Below, piece by piece: positions 11,440 to 23,984 of a stretch of 64,000 nt of DNA; within the stretch, counting starts at the first letter, position 1, and every line of letters begins with the position of its first letter. A program made the position numbers and the translations under genes. The stretch is from Prosapia bicincta. Taxonomy: Eukaryota > Arthropoda > Insecta > Hemiptera > Cercopidae. The stretch is taken from contig JBAIZL010000002.1 of assembly GCA_036971475.1 (NCBI GenBank), positions 233,507,643-233,571,642 on the forward strand, written 5' to 3'. The notes beneath the pieces are model-generated. The model searched no databases and was not told where the DNA came from. It saw only the letters and a list, made by a program, of their open reading frames with translations.

Positions 11440-12560
11440 GGACTGGTAACCTATCCATGGTTTACAGAAGATACTTGCTGTAAGAAGGAGGTCAGGAAAT
11501 CTGAGTTGGTTTTGGGGGGTGAGAAGATTTTAACAATGGAAGGACCCAGATCGCCTGTGCAGAGCAGAGTTAATAACTCTTAGGAGAGGTTCAAAGGTTC
11601 TTTTCGCCTATTCTATAGAAGCGGGAGAGGTAGGTGCGGTCACGAATGGGTCAACGGGTGGTGCAGGGGAAGCATTGCACACGATCTGTGGGCTGCCTGA
11701 AGGCTTCCACTTGTACCCTCATTAAACAAATACTAGTGAGCACCACTGCTTCGAGTGCATCTTTTTCGGACGCTAGCTCCACAAGGAACATGGGAAAGGT
11801 TCCTTGGTAAAGAGTCCCTTCATTTGGGACACTTTGAGCAATGCCCCTGCTTTTAAGGTCGTTTCCGACCTCTATGGCTTCGGTGGATTCATCCAGTCCT
11901 CTAACTACTACTTTAAAATTCCTTATTTTTCGAGACGGAATATGTGGTGGGACACTCCTTTTTCCCCAAGGCTACTTTGAAAATTTATATAGTCGTCATA
12001 GGTACTGGTTTGGAGCTTCACTCCATCCTTCACATTGGTTGTCATATAAAAGTAAAGATCGTATTTGGACTTACTTACTTACTATTTGGAACTTCTTACT
12101 TATGTCTATTAAGAGATGTTGATCTGGGTAGATTGCAGTGATTTTGGCCGCTGCCCCATCAGTGTTTGTGTTTGCAATGTATCAGTCTTTGGTGAGGGAC
12201 GACCTTTTGTGGAGCTCTGTGAGTCTCTGCGCTGGCTACAGCGCCGGCAGTCGTCACAGGGTCCACGGTCTTGCGTTTCTGGCGGTCGGACTGGCGAGTC
12301 TGCTTCTTCCTGTTCCTCCTTACGACGGGCCGATACCCGACATCATCATAAGCGGATTCGGCAGCAGAATCCTACCTGAGTGTCTAGTTCTGATTGGGAG
12401 TAGGTGCAGACAGGAGTGTCTGGTATAGATGGTCCCTCAGAGAGCTTGTCCCAATTGTCTCGGGCCAGCCGATTGAGGGATTTCGCATCTCTAGTCACCA
12501 TTTCTAGGGAAGTGTAAAGATAGCAGAGCTTGTATAGAAGGTGGGGTCACTGCAGGTGCA
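11440..12560 (-). pseudogene. Jockey-group LINE ORF1 (gag-like) fossil
   Basis: On the minus strand, one frame from about 12,000 to 11,690 reads RNFKVVVRGLDESTEAIEVG, then LKSRGIAQSV, FPMFLVELASEKD, MRVQVEAF and DRVQCFPC. This order matches the PRE_C2HC-type domain (VxxRGL, eLkxxG, LPLFLVEL, vxVExxrxxxxxxQCxxC) that precedes the zinc knuckles in Jockey-group ORF1 proteins. The knuckles themselves (about 11,680-11,460) are scrambled. Upstream on the same strand (12,540-12,420), VTRDAKSLNRLARDNWDKLS probably belongs to the ORF1 N-terminal region. Apparent plus-strand frames at 11,841-12,428 are shadows of this gene. No reverse transcriptase follows, so this is an ORF1-only remnant. Confidence 0.72.
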
Positions 12561-13175
12561 GAGGTTGTCTACTATAAGATTAACTAATAGAACTAAGTCA
12601 AAGTAAAATAATTAAACTGAGGCTACTTAGACTGCTTCAAGACAGCCATAGTCTGTTATAATCTAATACAATAAATTTAACCACACTTTTCTAGACTGAA
12701 AATGTTTTCATAAGTAATGTTTATAAAACTTTGAATACGAAAACATCTTATTGATAAGCGGTTTGGTCGTTTTATGTCAAAATGTCAGTTTGAACAATCT
12801 TTGACCACTCCAAAGAACAAATAATAATTCTACCGAATATCTATATAAGAAATAATAGTTCAAAGTTATTCTTTGTAGGTAAAATAAAAAAAAATTGTCA
12901 TAGATAACCTTTAAAAGAATGTAGCTGTTCGCGAACAATTCTTTCCCGACCAATAAATGTGGTCAGAATATTCTATCAAGTGCTCAGTTCTCTCATTACT
13001 AACTACTATATCTCCTGTGGTCCTGGGAAACCTTATTTAGGTCGTGCTAAGTTATTCTGGTCCAGGTTGTCGCCAGTGCTTCGGTCACAAAGCCGTCCTC
13101 TGACCGAAATAGTGAAACTGATTGGTCAAGTTTAAATCACAGAAAATAATACAATTTTATCATTTTAATTTTAAA
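12561..13175. other. Intergenic DNA
   Basis: AT-rich; no gene or repeat recognised. Confidence 0.4.
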
Positions 13176-13179
13176 ATTA

Positions 13180-13790
13180 AAGAAATGGTTTGGTTACATT
13201 AGCTGAACCTAATTTAGTATTTTATTAACATAATAATAGCTGAACTTATAGTAATCGATCGAGAAAAGTTCTTGATTGAATGTTATTTATTGAAGTGCAC
13301 TCGGATATACAATATTTTTGGTTTTTCTTTCTGGTGTGTATACAAATAAATCAGGTTTTCCGACGCGTGAGTAAGCCCCATACATCACTGTATTGTGAGA
13401 AGCATGGATTTTTAAAATTAAGTCCAAATAATCTTAATTTGTTGAGTGTTGCTTAGCAACCAAAATTTGAAATGAATTCAATGAAATGTCTAAAGAAATT
13501 GCTGTTTTGGTACTTAAAAATGTATATGTTATCTCATTGGAAACCTGTTTTTATAAAAACCTAGCACCAACTTATAGGTAAATATATTTCTGCTGAAAGT
13601 ATTTGGTTTTGGGGGGTCAAGTGTCACCCCCTGGGACTACGCCCCTAAGACCTACTTACCTCAGACACCTTACCAGGAAAGTACTCAACAATATCCCACA
13701 GTTTCATGGCGATCGGATTAGTGTTTTAGTAATGCATAAGGCTCATACATACATACAAACATTCATTTTTATATCAAATATAACACTCCT
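13180..13790 (+). repeat. Interspersed repeat family B, copy 1
   Basis: Inverted copy at 27,560-28,005. Shared landmarks are TTAGCTGAACCTAATTTAGT, AAAGTTCTTGATT, GAGTGTTGCTTAGCAACCAA and CATGGCGATCGGATTAGTG, the last followed by CATACATACATACAAACAT. This copy carries an extra block near 13,600-13,680. No coding frame of its own. Confidence 0.85.
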
Positions 13791-14085
13791 GCTAGGAGGA
13801 TCTAGAAAGGTTAAAAAAAAAATCATACTTTTTGAGAAAAGATTGTTTTTCGTTGAATTTCTTCTAAGTGTATATGAATTGGAGAAAATGTAGTAAATCG
13901 TTATTTTGTTCAAAATATATTTTTTAAACCAGAATGTGTTAAAGTGGTAAATAAAATTTTTGCTTTTTCAACCTGCACTCATTAAATGACTCCGAACTAA
14001 ATTTTAGTTGGCTTTTAGAATCAATTAATGTTTATATACTACAGTTTCTGAGTGTAACATAATTCGATATATTAAACTTTTTTTA
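13791..14085. other. AT-rich spacer
   Basis: No gene recognised; lies between repeat copies of families B and C. Confidence 0.35.
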
Positions 14086-14089
14086 CAGA

Positions 14090-14570
14090 TTGGATTTTAA
14101 ACTATGAGCATATAAGACAATAAATTGAACTGTTATAATACAACCAAGCTGTGTTGCCACATTCACTTCAATGTAATGTCTCGAGGAAACAAACTAAAGG
14201 AGGCGGCCAAGGGTAACAAATTCTTATCGCTACGATACAGACTTTGAACTGCAGGGGATCGGGCCGTCAGCTGTTTGTTAGACAAGTGGGTTTATTTTAT
14301 TTTTTCTTACTCGTTTAGAGTTGTGATGAATTTAGCTGTATTTTCGCATTTTGTCTAAAGGTTTTTAAATTGAAAGTTTGTTGTCAAGTGTAATTAGTTT
14401 ATAATAATTGGGGCAGTTAGAGCGTTCCCTTCATTGTTTTCTAATAAGGCAAATATTTTACAATAAGCACATAGGAAGAAACATCTAAATTTCACAAGTA
14501 ACTATGTCTCGCTAAAATCGCACAAAGAAGACAACTTGAAGTGTTGCAGAAACATGTATGTATAAGGAAC
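14090..14570 (-). repeat. Interspersed repeat family C, copy 1
   Basis: Reverse complement of 23,985-24,290 with one extra central block. Landmarks read on the minus strand are TTGTCTTCTTTGTGCGATT, GTTTCTTCCTAT, TTTAGACAAAATGCGAAAA, CCCTGCAGTTCAAAG and GCGATAAGAATTT. A third, more diverged copy lies at 26,810-27,000. Confidence 0.82.
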
Positions 14571-15495
14571 TATTTCCTGTTGTGAGTTTTGTGTTTTTAT
14601 AATATTTCTTATAAATAGATTTAACGTTGCTATATGAAAGATAATGTATACGTTAGGCGAGATTTTATATTTCTACTGTTTAATAAACCGTTGAAGCATT
14701 TACCTAATGCAGTCTATGTACGCAAAAGTAATTTTTTAGTCTGGTGTTGGCATTTTAAATTTATTGAATGTAATTCACAAACACACACAGTCTCATAGTT
14801 ACACATGCACACAGAGACACACAGAACACAGTCACACACACAGCAAACCAGCTGACCTAATATTGGTAATATCATTTTTTTGGGATAAGAGAAAATTTAG
14901 TTTATAACCTGTTTTATTCTCTAGGTACAGCTTTTTAAGGAACAAAAGCAAAAAAACCTCATATTATAGCAAACGTTTGCACAATGTAAAATTGTTACAT
15001 TTGTTGTTAAATTGGTTACTTTTATAGGTATCATGTGTGTGTAAGGGTTAAGTAATAATTGGCTATGATTGCTTTAAGCATGAAGTTTTGGGAAATAGGT
15101 TTTTGGAAATCCTGCAAAGGAATAACATTGTTTATGTGATAAAAATTATTTGGTTTTGAAGGGGAATTTTGCGTTGAAAGAACTATTTAACACCAGTAAA
15201 GGACATTTTTCAAAAATCCAGTATAAAAAAATGTATACAACTTTGAAAAATTAAACACAAACCTAAAACTATGTATTTAAATATAAAACAAAGAACAATA
15301 CAGTGGGTTTTATTTGAAATGTTTACGTATAATGTTCCATGCTATTTTTATTTGTGTATAATATTTAGGAAATGAGTGTTAACTGAATGTGTTTTATGCT
15401 AAATTTATTTGTGTGTAATATTTATTATGCGAATTCAATATAGAAGTCTTGCTTTTGTATAATTCGAGGCATTTTAACTAGAAAGTATGTAATAA
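14571..15495. other. Intergenic DNA with a degenerate CA-rich tract
   Basis: No gene recognised. A broken CA-rich microsatellite lies at about 14,779-14,846 (ACACACA words mixed with ACAGAGACACAC). Confidence 0.5.
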
Positions 15496-15499
15496 AAAA

Positions 15500-16230
15500 A
15501 AACTAAAGTAAAACATTTACTACCAACATCCTAGATTAAACCTTATTAAAAAAAGAAAAACGTTTATCTTTAATGTACTTTGAGATACTAAAAAGCAAAG
15601 GGAACGTCCCATATTGTAATACAAAGTTGTAGGTGGAAACAATTATTGTTGTTATGGCATTTGCAGACTGATGGTGAGCCAAGCAGAGGATGACTTGGGA
15701 AAGGCTCCTCGAAGCCATTAGAGAAAGAGGGCCCGCATCGTGAACTGCTAGAAGGTGAGTTGATGGGTTGGTTATGTTTGCTGTAATGTACGAATAGTTG
15801 TGTACTTGGTTGCATTGTGTTCTACTATTTAAAGACTTTTAAATAGAAGCAGTAATGATGTTGGTGAGGATGGGAATAGTAAGATAAAACAAGCAGAGTT
15901 AAAAATAGTCCAAGAATATTGGTACAAAGTTTGGCAAAATGAAATCCATTTACGTTAAGTTTATGCTATTAGTAAATATAAAACTATTTACCTATACCTA
16001 CGCCCAGATAAAATTACATTTCTTATAGCGCAGTACCTAGATTCCAGAAACAATGAACGTTTTCATGAAAACAATAATGTAACCTCAACGCATACTACCA
16101 GGCAATTATACATCAGTCATTTTTAATATGTTTACAACAAAATATTATGTAATATATATACAGTAAAGAATTTTATATTATTTCCCGAAATTAATATAAA
16201 AATATTTGTCTAAAAGCATTCACGTAAATA
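15500..16230 (-). repeat. Interspersed repeat family A, copy 2
   Basis: Inverted copy of 8,550-9,280, similar across nearly its whole length (for example AACGTTCATTGTTTCTGGAA and AGTCATCCTCTGCTTGGCTC on the minus strand). Minus-strand open frames at 15,536-15,815 lie inside it and are not supported as genes. Confidence 0.87.
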
Positions 16231-16953
16231 TTTTACTCCTATATTTCGTATATATACTATTTTTGCCTCCATAATATTTAATGTACGTTGATACGATGTT
16301 GTAAACTGCACTTTTCCAGCGACAAACCAATAAGGCCTTTACTTAATGTACAAGGCAAGGTCTACATAAAGTATAAAGAATGGTTATGTTTAAATGGCCC
16401 ATTTATTGTTACATTGATATTCTCTACGGTGTTGTTTACAGTAGTGCAATAGGCTTCATTTTATGCAGTGAAACTATGCGTTATGAAATTCCTAACCCAT
16501 TTAAGTGTTTCTATGATCCTAGTCCTCCTCCATGTATCTGTGGGAAATCTCATTTCTTTAAAACATGTTTTTAATTACCTTCTTATTAACTTGTAAATAT
16601 TTATTAGAATAACGACTATAAAATCAAATAATTATTTATTACCATTTTCATTAATATGAGCAAACGTTTTTTCTCAAGAGAGACATGGCTAGGATGGAGG
16701 CAATTCCTAATTAGCTAGAAAGTTCAATGTATGTAAAAACGTAATTCCGTTTGCGGAAACCTTTTATAGAGACTCGGCACAAATCTTACTGAATATTTAT
16801 TCCAAGAATAAATAATTCTAAGCTTCACATATAACAAGGTACACACTAACTATCACCAAGGCTTTTGTGATGTTACTAACTAATTGACCTTCACACATGC
16901 CATAAACGGTGACAAGATGATAAATAAAATAAAATTACATATATATTTAACAG
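16231..16953. other. AT-rich intergenic or intronic DNA
   Basis: No gene recognised; precedes the candidate exon at 16,954. Confidence 0.35.
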
Positions 16954-17035
16954 AACCAGTCCAAGATCCCGGAAGATATTGAGGATGGACCCTATTACTT
17001 GGATAACCGTCATCTTCCCCCTCGCGGACTCCATG
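16954..17035 (+). CDS. Candidate internal exon of an unidentified host gene
   Basis: An 82 bp GC-richer island in AT-rich DNA, bounded by a good acceptor (ATATATTTAACAG before 16,954) and a good donor (CATG followed by GTATGAGT at 17,036). One frame is open throughout and reads NQSKIPEDIEDGPYYLDNRH, then LPPRGLHG, which looks like ordinary protein sequence. The length is not a multiple of three, so a real exon would change phase. No neighbouring exon was identified in the window. I do not recognise the protein. Chance or a transposon remnant remains possible. Confidence 0.35.
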
Positions 17036-18405
17036 GTATGAGTTGAAAAGGCTTTAAGGTATGTTGCTACCTGTCTATTTACTTGTATACAACTTTACAC
17101 TGGTACCTTCGTCTAAACAAGCGAGTCGAATCTGTGATCTATTTATAAACATCTTCAGTGGAAGTTATTTTTAGGTTAAATTTTCTGAGCTTTGAACCTA
17201 CACGCTTCATTTGCTATTACACCCAGTATAAACTATTGGACCTTTTAGACATTCTAATTATACCAAAGTGGATGGTGTCAAAATATTGCTGATAATTTCA
17301 AAACCCCACAAAAATTAAAAATTATAACACAAAACCCTCCAACTGCACGTGTAAAGAGAAGGATGAGACCAAATTTGACAGTTTGTGCCCAACAGACGAT
17401 CATCGCTAAGCGTTGTATCCTTGAATCTTGGGAGTTTGCTGATTTTATTTGCATTATGTGCAACTGTTATAAACTATTTAGCCCATAGTGCGATTTTTGT
17501 TGTTTCTATAATGCTTGTTTTAAATAAAATTGTGTAAATGCTTATAGTAGCAGAAATATTTTACAAAACGATTTCTCTTTTTGTAATATATTACATCACA
17601 TGACTTTTTAAAAAGACTTTGAATTGTTTGTAATTCGGAAAAAGGATTTCAGAATTATTCTTTTATTCATTTTATTACTGATGTGCATGATTCCCAATTA
17701 AAATAAAAATAATCTACTTATATTTCATAAGAATCACCGATTTCATACTTCTATGGCCTCTGAAATAAGTTTCTGTTGTCAACTATTCGACGTCATCCGG
17801 TTACAGCCAAACAAATTCCTCTTTTCCTATTCCAAACGTTAATCTGTCCAACAATGAATCCGCTGTTTTTGTCGCCAGAGTTGTGTTAATTTAAGGTTAT
17901 CTTTTTGACTTACAAATAACTTTAATGAAGTTTATGTTTGTTGTGATATAACTTGGAATTATTCAGAAATGTCGATATTTAAGTAAGTAAATTTTATCTT
18001 GTCTTATTTGCCTAGATTGCTACATAAGTAATTTAATTTATACTTAATAGAATCTAAAGTTAATATAGGTTTTTAAAACCTAATGTAATTTTCTGGTATT
18101 ATGGTAATAATCCGACGATGATGATATTAACGATGCAAAGTCATTCATGGATCAAAAATATAGGCATTGTAACACTACGTATGGGAAATACTGACAACAC
18201 AGTGTCCAAGAATTACTCTAATATAGCTTACTTGTTTAGTCTTCCGCATGTCTGTCTGGGACTTTTTACAAATTTGTATTTCTGTAAAGATGATAAACGT
18301 ATCAAATTCCAATTTTAGTCTGTTCACAACTTATTTTTAAAAACGTTTTAGAAGATTTGTTCTGAAATATCTCGAAGATTTCAATATGATGATCATACAA
18401 AGTTA
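17036..18405. other. Intergenic or intronic DNA
   Basis: No further exon convincingly recognised. Short open frames at 17,278-17,463 (minus) and 18,118-18,318 (plus) show no family features. Confidence 0.35.
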
Positions 18406-18409
18406 GAGA

Positions 18410-19245
18410 ACTGCTCGAACTGTTGCCGTAGGCCGCTTTAGCTGTGCGCAAAGATCCACTTTCACTGTACCTAGGGAACTGCTCGAACTGTAGCTAGAGA
18501 ACTACATGAACAGAAGCCAGAGAACTGCTCGAACTCTAATCAGAGTACCGGATGAACTATAGCCAGAGAACTGCTCGAACTATAACTAGATAACTGCTCA
18601 ACCTGTAGAAAGAAATTTGCTGACCCTGTAGGCAGGAAACTGCTGGAATAATATGTAGAGAACAGCTTAAACTGTATCCATATAACCGCTGAAACTGTAT
18701 CTAGAGATTTTCTCGAACTGTAGATAAAAACCGCTCGATTTTTAGCCAAAGAACTGCTCTATCTGTAGTCAGATATCGTTCAAAGCTGTAGGGAGGGAAC
18801 TGCTGGAACTGTAGGCAAGGAACTGCTGAAACTGTAGGCAGGGAACTCCTGGAACTATAGACAGAGATTTGCTCAAACGTTATACAGAGAACCACTGGAA
18901 CTGAAGCCAGTAACTGCTCGAACTGTAGCCAGAAATCTGTTCAAACTCTAGACAAGGAACTACTTTATCTGTAGGCAGAGAACTGCTTTAAACATGGGCA
19001 AAGATTTGACAGAACTGTAGACAGAGGACCGCTTGAACTTTAGCCAATAGCTGCTCGAATTCTAGGTAGGAAATTGTTTTAACTGGTAACAGAGTACTGC
19101 TCGAACTGTATTGAGACAACTGTTTGAACTGTAGCCTGAGAACTCCTCAAACTGTAGCTACAGAACAGCTCGCACCGCAGTCATTCAACTGCTCGAATTG
19201 TAGCCTGAATCTCTTCGAACTGTTCCCTGAGAACTCCTCGAACAG
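18410..19245. repeat. 23-24 bp minisatellite, about 35 degenerate units
   Basis: Consecutive variants of GAACTGCTCGAACTGTAGCC with an AGA or GGA spacer fill this interval, about 23-24 bp each and each mutated independently. The 24 bp units give short in-frame repeats (period 8 aa), which explains the open frames on both strands. No start context or conserved protein supports a gene. Confidence 0.9.
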
Positions 19246-19970
19246 TAGCTTGCCCAATCTACTTTGCTTTGGTTTCTTCTATCCAGCTACATCTGGCTCC
19301 ACAACCCCGCAAAGTATAATGGGTTCAGTAACAAGGCGAAGAGTCATCGCACCTCCGCCGCTTCTATCCTCTGATTAGAGGTTCTCTTCACGCCTCTGCA
19401 GGAATGTCTAGGTATGACTACATCCTGAGCTTGCTCAATCTACTTTGCTTTCGTGTCTTCTATCCAGCTACATCTGGCTCCACAACCACGCAAAGTATAA
19501 TGGGTTCAGTAACAAAGCGAAGAGTCATCGCACCTCCGCCGCTCCTATCCTCGCATTGGAGGATCTCATCTCATCGCTGCAGGAAAACTTAGGTCTGTCT
19601 AGATCCTGATTTTGCCCAATCTGCTTAGCTTTCGTGTCTTGTATCGAGTTACAAATGCCTCCACAACCCCGCCGTTCTATTGGAGGCAGTTAAAAGGCGA
19701 AGAGTCAACCAACCTCCCCCGTTTCTATCCTCTGATTGGAGGATCTCTAGAAGTCTCTATAGGAATACTTAGGTCTGACTACATCCAGAGCTTGCCCAAT
19801 CTACGTTGCTTTCGTGTCTTGTATCCAGTTATACCTGTCTCGACAACGCCGCAAATCTAATGGGTTCAATCACAAGGTGAAGGGACATAGCATCTCCGCA
19901 GCTTCTATCCTTGCATTGGTGGATCTCTTCACGTCTCTGCATGAACATTTGGGTTTGGTTATAGCATGAA
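19246..19970. repeat. 181 bp tandem satellite, 4 units
   Basis: The landmark TTGCCCAATCTACTTTGCTT recurs at about 19,250, 19,431, 19,612 and 19,792, a period of 180-181 bp. Each unit also holds TATCCAGCTACATCTGGCTC, a GGTTCAGTAACAAGGCGAAG-like block and a CTCTGCAGGAA-like block. A 181 bp unit shifts frame each time, so the open frames across it are not one protein. It abuts the 23-24 bp minisatellite, and the last minisatellite unit runs directly into the first satellite unit. Confidence 0.92.
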
Positions 19971-20348
19971 CTCTTCAAGTATCTCTTACACCTCGTCTAC
20001 CTCCTTTATATGTTTTGTGTGTTAATTCTGTGAATTCCTTGTGTCATTAGGCATTAGAAGGAAAAAGGGAAGGAGACAATCCATACTACATGATAGTGGG
20101 CCTTGACTTACATCTTTATTCTATCCGTACAAGTAGCGCATAGAGTAGGAATATAATCTTCAGCTGGCTAGGTTCTAGACTCGACATCTTATTGTGGATA
20201 CCCAACCCCCAATATATTGTGTGTGCAATATTCTTATTGTTTTTTTTTACTCATAATATATTATTTTACAATTACAATTTTTTATGTATAAATAGTATGA
20301 ATGTCTGTGTTTATCAGTGTATGTTTTAAATAGAAAAATCTAATCAAT

Positions 20349-20351
<3 letters not shown>
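19971..20351. other. Spacer between satellite and CA array
   Basis: No gene recognised. Confidence 0.4.
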
Positions 20352-20384
<33 letters not shown>

Positions 20385-20431
20385 TACACAAACACACACA
20401 TACAGACACGCAAACGCGCGCACACGCGCGT

Positions 20432-20519
<88 letters not shown>

Positions 20520-20554
20520 ACACACACACACACAACTCACACACACACACTCAC

Positions 20555-20623
<69 letters not shown>

Positions 20624-20640
20624 CTCACACACACACTCAC

Positions 20641-20737
<97 letters not shown>

Positions 20738-20746
20738 TACACACAC
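20352..20746. repeat. Compound (CA)n microsatellite
   Basis: About 395 bp of CA repeats broken by ACTCAC, AACAC, ATACAC and GCGCGC blocks. A higher-order unit with CACAACTCACACACACAC repeats within it. Thr-His or Cys-Val open frames come only from the repeat. Confidence 0.97.
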
Positions 20747-21839
20747 TGTAACGGGTTGAAATGTCCCGTCACAATTCAATAAAAAATTGAAATAATCTCA
20801 ATTTATAAAATATAATTTAATTAAAATTTCCAAGCCATGAATATTGATCATTAAGTGTATAACTCTAAAATAAACTGTACAAAAATCATGACTTCGGGAG
20901 TGTTTATGTGCTACGTAAAATTCAGGTTTCTACAATATTTTAAATAAACAGTTTTAAGACAAGAAAAAACGGCAAATCCAAGTCAGACAAGCAAATCGAG
21001 GGTGGGGGAATAGACGATAACTGTTGCTGAGCGTTTAGGCGCTCTCTCGTGATCAGGCCACTGACCAGAAAGGTCATATTTTCTGTTAAATTAGAAAAAA
21101 TACCAAAATGGATTTCTAGAGCATAAACTCGAAGCCGCGGAGTGCGGGAATAATGTAGTATGTCTTAATTTTTGTCTAGTGAAAACTAGACATCGAAATA
21201 TGAAAAATCACGGGTAAAATTTTCATTTGTCAAGAAACTGGCTTCGCCGAATTTGTCCGTTCCTGCTTCCTGGATGAAACGAATTTCAGACGAGAAGAAC
21301 TACCAGTCTGGAAGCATAAAGTCATCTCCTAGGACCTTGGGAAGTATCTTGGAAAGTGCGAGATTTGGGCAAGTCATGATTTCTATACAAATTTTGTAAT
21401 TAAATAAAATTTGATCTTAAAATACGTTCCAAAGATTCAAATAAATACTTTAAATATGTAAAATTTTAAATAATGGCTTTATTTCCTTGAAAAATAAATT
21501 AAAAAATTGAAAATACAAAAGTATTTAGTTATAAAAATGGTTACGTAAAAATGTTCAAATGATTGCAAATAGAGAAATAGTAAAGTATATGGAAAAAGAT
21601 ATAAAGAATATTAGACATATTTATAAAATAAATGCATTCATAATAGCTAAGGAAATGCAGTTAAGTTTGTTACAACCAGTAGTTAAATAAACTGAGAAAT
21701 AATATTTATCAATATTTAACTTGTAGAAAAATATAAATTATTTCCCAACCAGAAATTACTAAACAAAATCAATCACAAATTATTCAGTATTTTCTGAATG
21801 AGTCATTAAATTTGAAAGTTAGTTTTAATTAAAATATTT

Positions 21840-21884
<45 letters not shown>

Positions 21885-22822
21885 TAAGCTTGAAAATCAA
21901 TGTTTTCTGTGGTAGTAGAATTAGTAACAAATTTGGTTTAAAATAATACAATATGTAAATTTATTGAATGTCATTTAACTGCTGGCACAAAATAATATCA
22001 TAAATTAAATTTGAAATTCATAATAATTAAAATAAACTTAGCCAACCTCCCTGCAATAAATATCAAAGTAACTTTAGTTTATTTAAGGAAAATTTAATTT
22101 ATGTTTTGTTAGCTAAGGACTTTAAGATAGTACCATTTGAAAGTATATATTCAATTTATTTCAGTTACAAATTTCTTTATTATTAAATTCAGTTTCCAAC
22201 AACAATCAAAGGAGTAAATTTTATTGAATTAATCATGTGTACAAAACTAATAAATTTAATTATGTCCCAACTAGTAAATTATAATAGTAAATTAATAAAA
22301 TCAATACAATTATTAAAATCCAGCCTATTAGTCAGCCATATTTATTTAATAATAAATAGCTAGAAATCAATGTGCAACCTAAAGATAATCGAGCAACCCA
22401 TTCAGAGAAATTAATTAAATTAAATTATAAATTATGAGCTAGCTTAAGGACTAGTTGATTTTGCTTTAAAGCCCAGGAGTTGATACTCACTGGCAGGTTT
22501 TACCATATGAAACACAGGACCTCTTTTAGGAGGATATGGTAAGACTCTATCTTGCACGGACCTCACTAAAGCAGGGGCATGGTGGAGAGATGTCTTCAAA
22601 GCATGGTAAGGCAAATTTATGATGTGATAAATTTTATGTGTTTTCAGCTGACATAAATTAGACCATATGACAAATCACTGACCTTACCATGACTTTAAAT
22701 ACACTTTATAGACAACGTTCCCAGGGTATACTTATTAGATGCGATTTTAAATACTTGCTCATGTAACTAGGTGGTAGGCAACTTTCGACAGGTAGAAGGT
22801 TGACGGGGTGAAGCACCGTTGC
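20747..22822. other. 2.08 kb AT-rich segment bracketed by two CA arrays
   Basis: No gene recognised. Both borders carry a short near-palindrome beside a CA array: TGTAACGGG then CCCGTCACAA at 20,748-20,775, and TTGACGGGG then CACCGTTGCAA at 22,799-22,824. A (TA)n tract lies at 21,841-21,881. The layout could be a non-autonomous mobile element whose ends abut microsatellites, but no protein confirms it. Confidence 0.35.
21841..21881. repeat. (TA)n microsatellite
   Basis: About 40 bp of TA repeats within the segment between the CA arrays. Confidence 0.97.
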
Positions 22823-22981
<159 letters not shown>

Positions 22982-23071
22982 ACAATACATTCTACATTGT
23001 AGAAGCCTTAAATAAACACTATTAAGCTAATTATCATTTTTGTACAGGTGGCCCCTGAAAACATCTGACCC

Positions 23072-23507
23072 CAGTGGTTCCCAAACGTTTAACCCGTGGC
23101 TCTCCCGAGGTAAAATGTATTTAGTGTGACGCTTGTGCAGAAAATTATCTTTACTTCGTTTTTAATAAAGTGTTAAGTAATTATTTTAGTGCTGTTCTTC
23201 ATACAGTAGTAGCGCATAGCCTATAACAGTGTATTCTTTACAATTTCTTTTCTTAAACTGTAAAAATAGACGGATGGTTCAGGCCTGACGTCAGTTATTA
23301 CAAGAATTCTACGGGGAAGTGCAGACCCTTGGTATGTAGTCAGTAACTTTTTACTCTTAAACAAATTATTTTATCATTTCACTGCCACTACAATCTTGGG
23401 ACTCGACCAAGATATTTTAAATTCATTCGTTTAATTCTGAAGCTCGCCTCCGGTGCTTCTGATAAAGATGTAAAGGGTAGCCACGGCTTACACTTTGGGA
23501 ACCACTG
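23072..23507. mobile_element. Non-autonomous hAT-type element (436 bp)
   Basis: The left end CAGTGGTTCCCAAACG and the reverse complement of the right end (CAGTGGTTCCCAAAGTG) form terminal inverted repeats. The similarity extends inward to a shared CCGTGGCT, about 31 bp. CAGTGGTTC(C/T)CAAAC is a well-known hAT end. The interior encodes no transposase. The 8 bp flanks (TCTGACCC and CTTGTAAA) do not match, so the target duplication has decayed or an end has moved. Confidence 0.85.
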
Positions 23508-23984
23508 CTTGTAAACTGTATGTATATTAAAATTTTCTTCAAATTGTATTCTAGTATTCAAAAAGCACTTGAAAATGTGTGAAAAGTTATTATAAATTAT
23601 ATTAATAATATTATTATTATTATTACTATTATACTGTTTTGTTATTTTGTAAAATGATATGTAAAACGTATTTAGTTTTACCAAATATTTTTATAAAATG
23701 TAATTAAATTCGCTAAACACCTTCAAAACTAAATGTAGGGTAATTAAGCACAATTGAGTAAAACTACTCCGATACTGTTGGAATTTATGGCTTGGATTAT
23801 AGTTAGACATTATGGCAAAATAGACTAAATAAGGTAAATGGTTGCTTCAAGTGCTAAATAAACAGTATATTATAATAAGTTAATATGAAATATCACTCAA
23901 AAAGACATTATATTTGTTATAGCACCACTATCTATTTAGAAGTAATATTTTAAAAAACAACAGAATGTAGTTTTCTATTCATAC
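23508..23984. other. AT-rich DNA with an impure (ATT)n tract
   Basis: A trinucleotide-like ATTATTATTATT tract lies at about 23,600-23,625. No gene recognised. Confidence 0.5.

Noticed and set aside
12116..12428. Two plus-strand open frames, one with a hydrophobic stretch resembling membrane segments
   Set aside because: They lie opposite the minus-strand Jockey ORF1 fossil, whose conserved domain explains the sequence better.
18410..19245. CRISPR-like array
   Set aside because: Units are head-to-tail without unique spacers, all units vary, and the DNA is eukaryotic.
18540..19378. Open frames of 64-84 codons on both strands
   Set aside because: They follow the 23-24 bp minisatellite and the first 181 bp unit and have no independent protein signature.
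20340..20779. Several 60-109 codon open frames of Cys-Val or Thr-His
   Set aside because: They are translations of the CA/GT microsatellite with no other sequence content.
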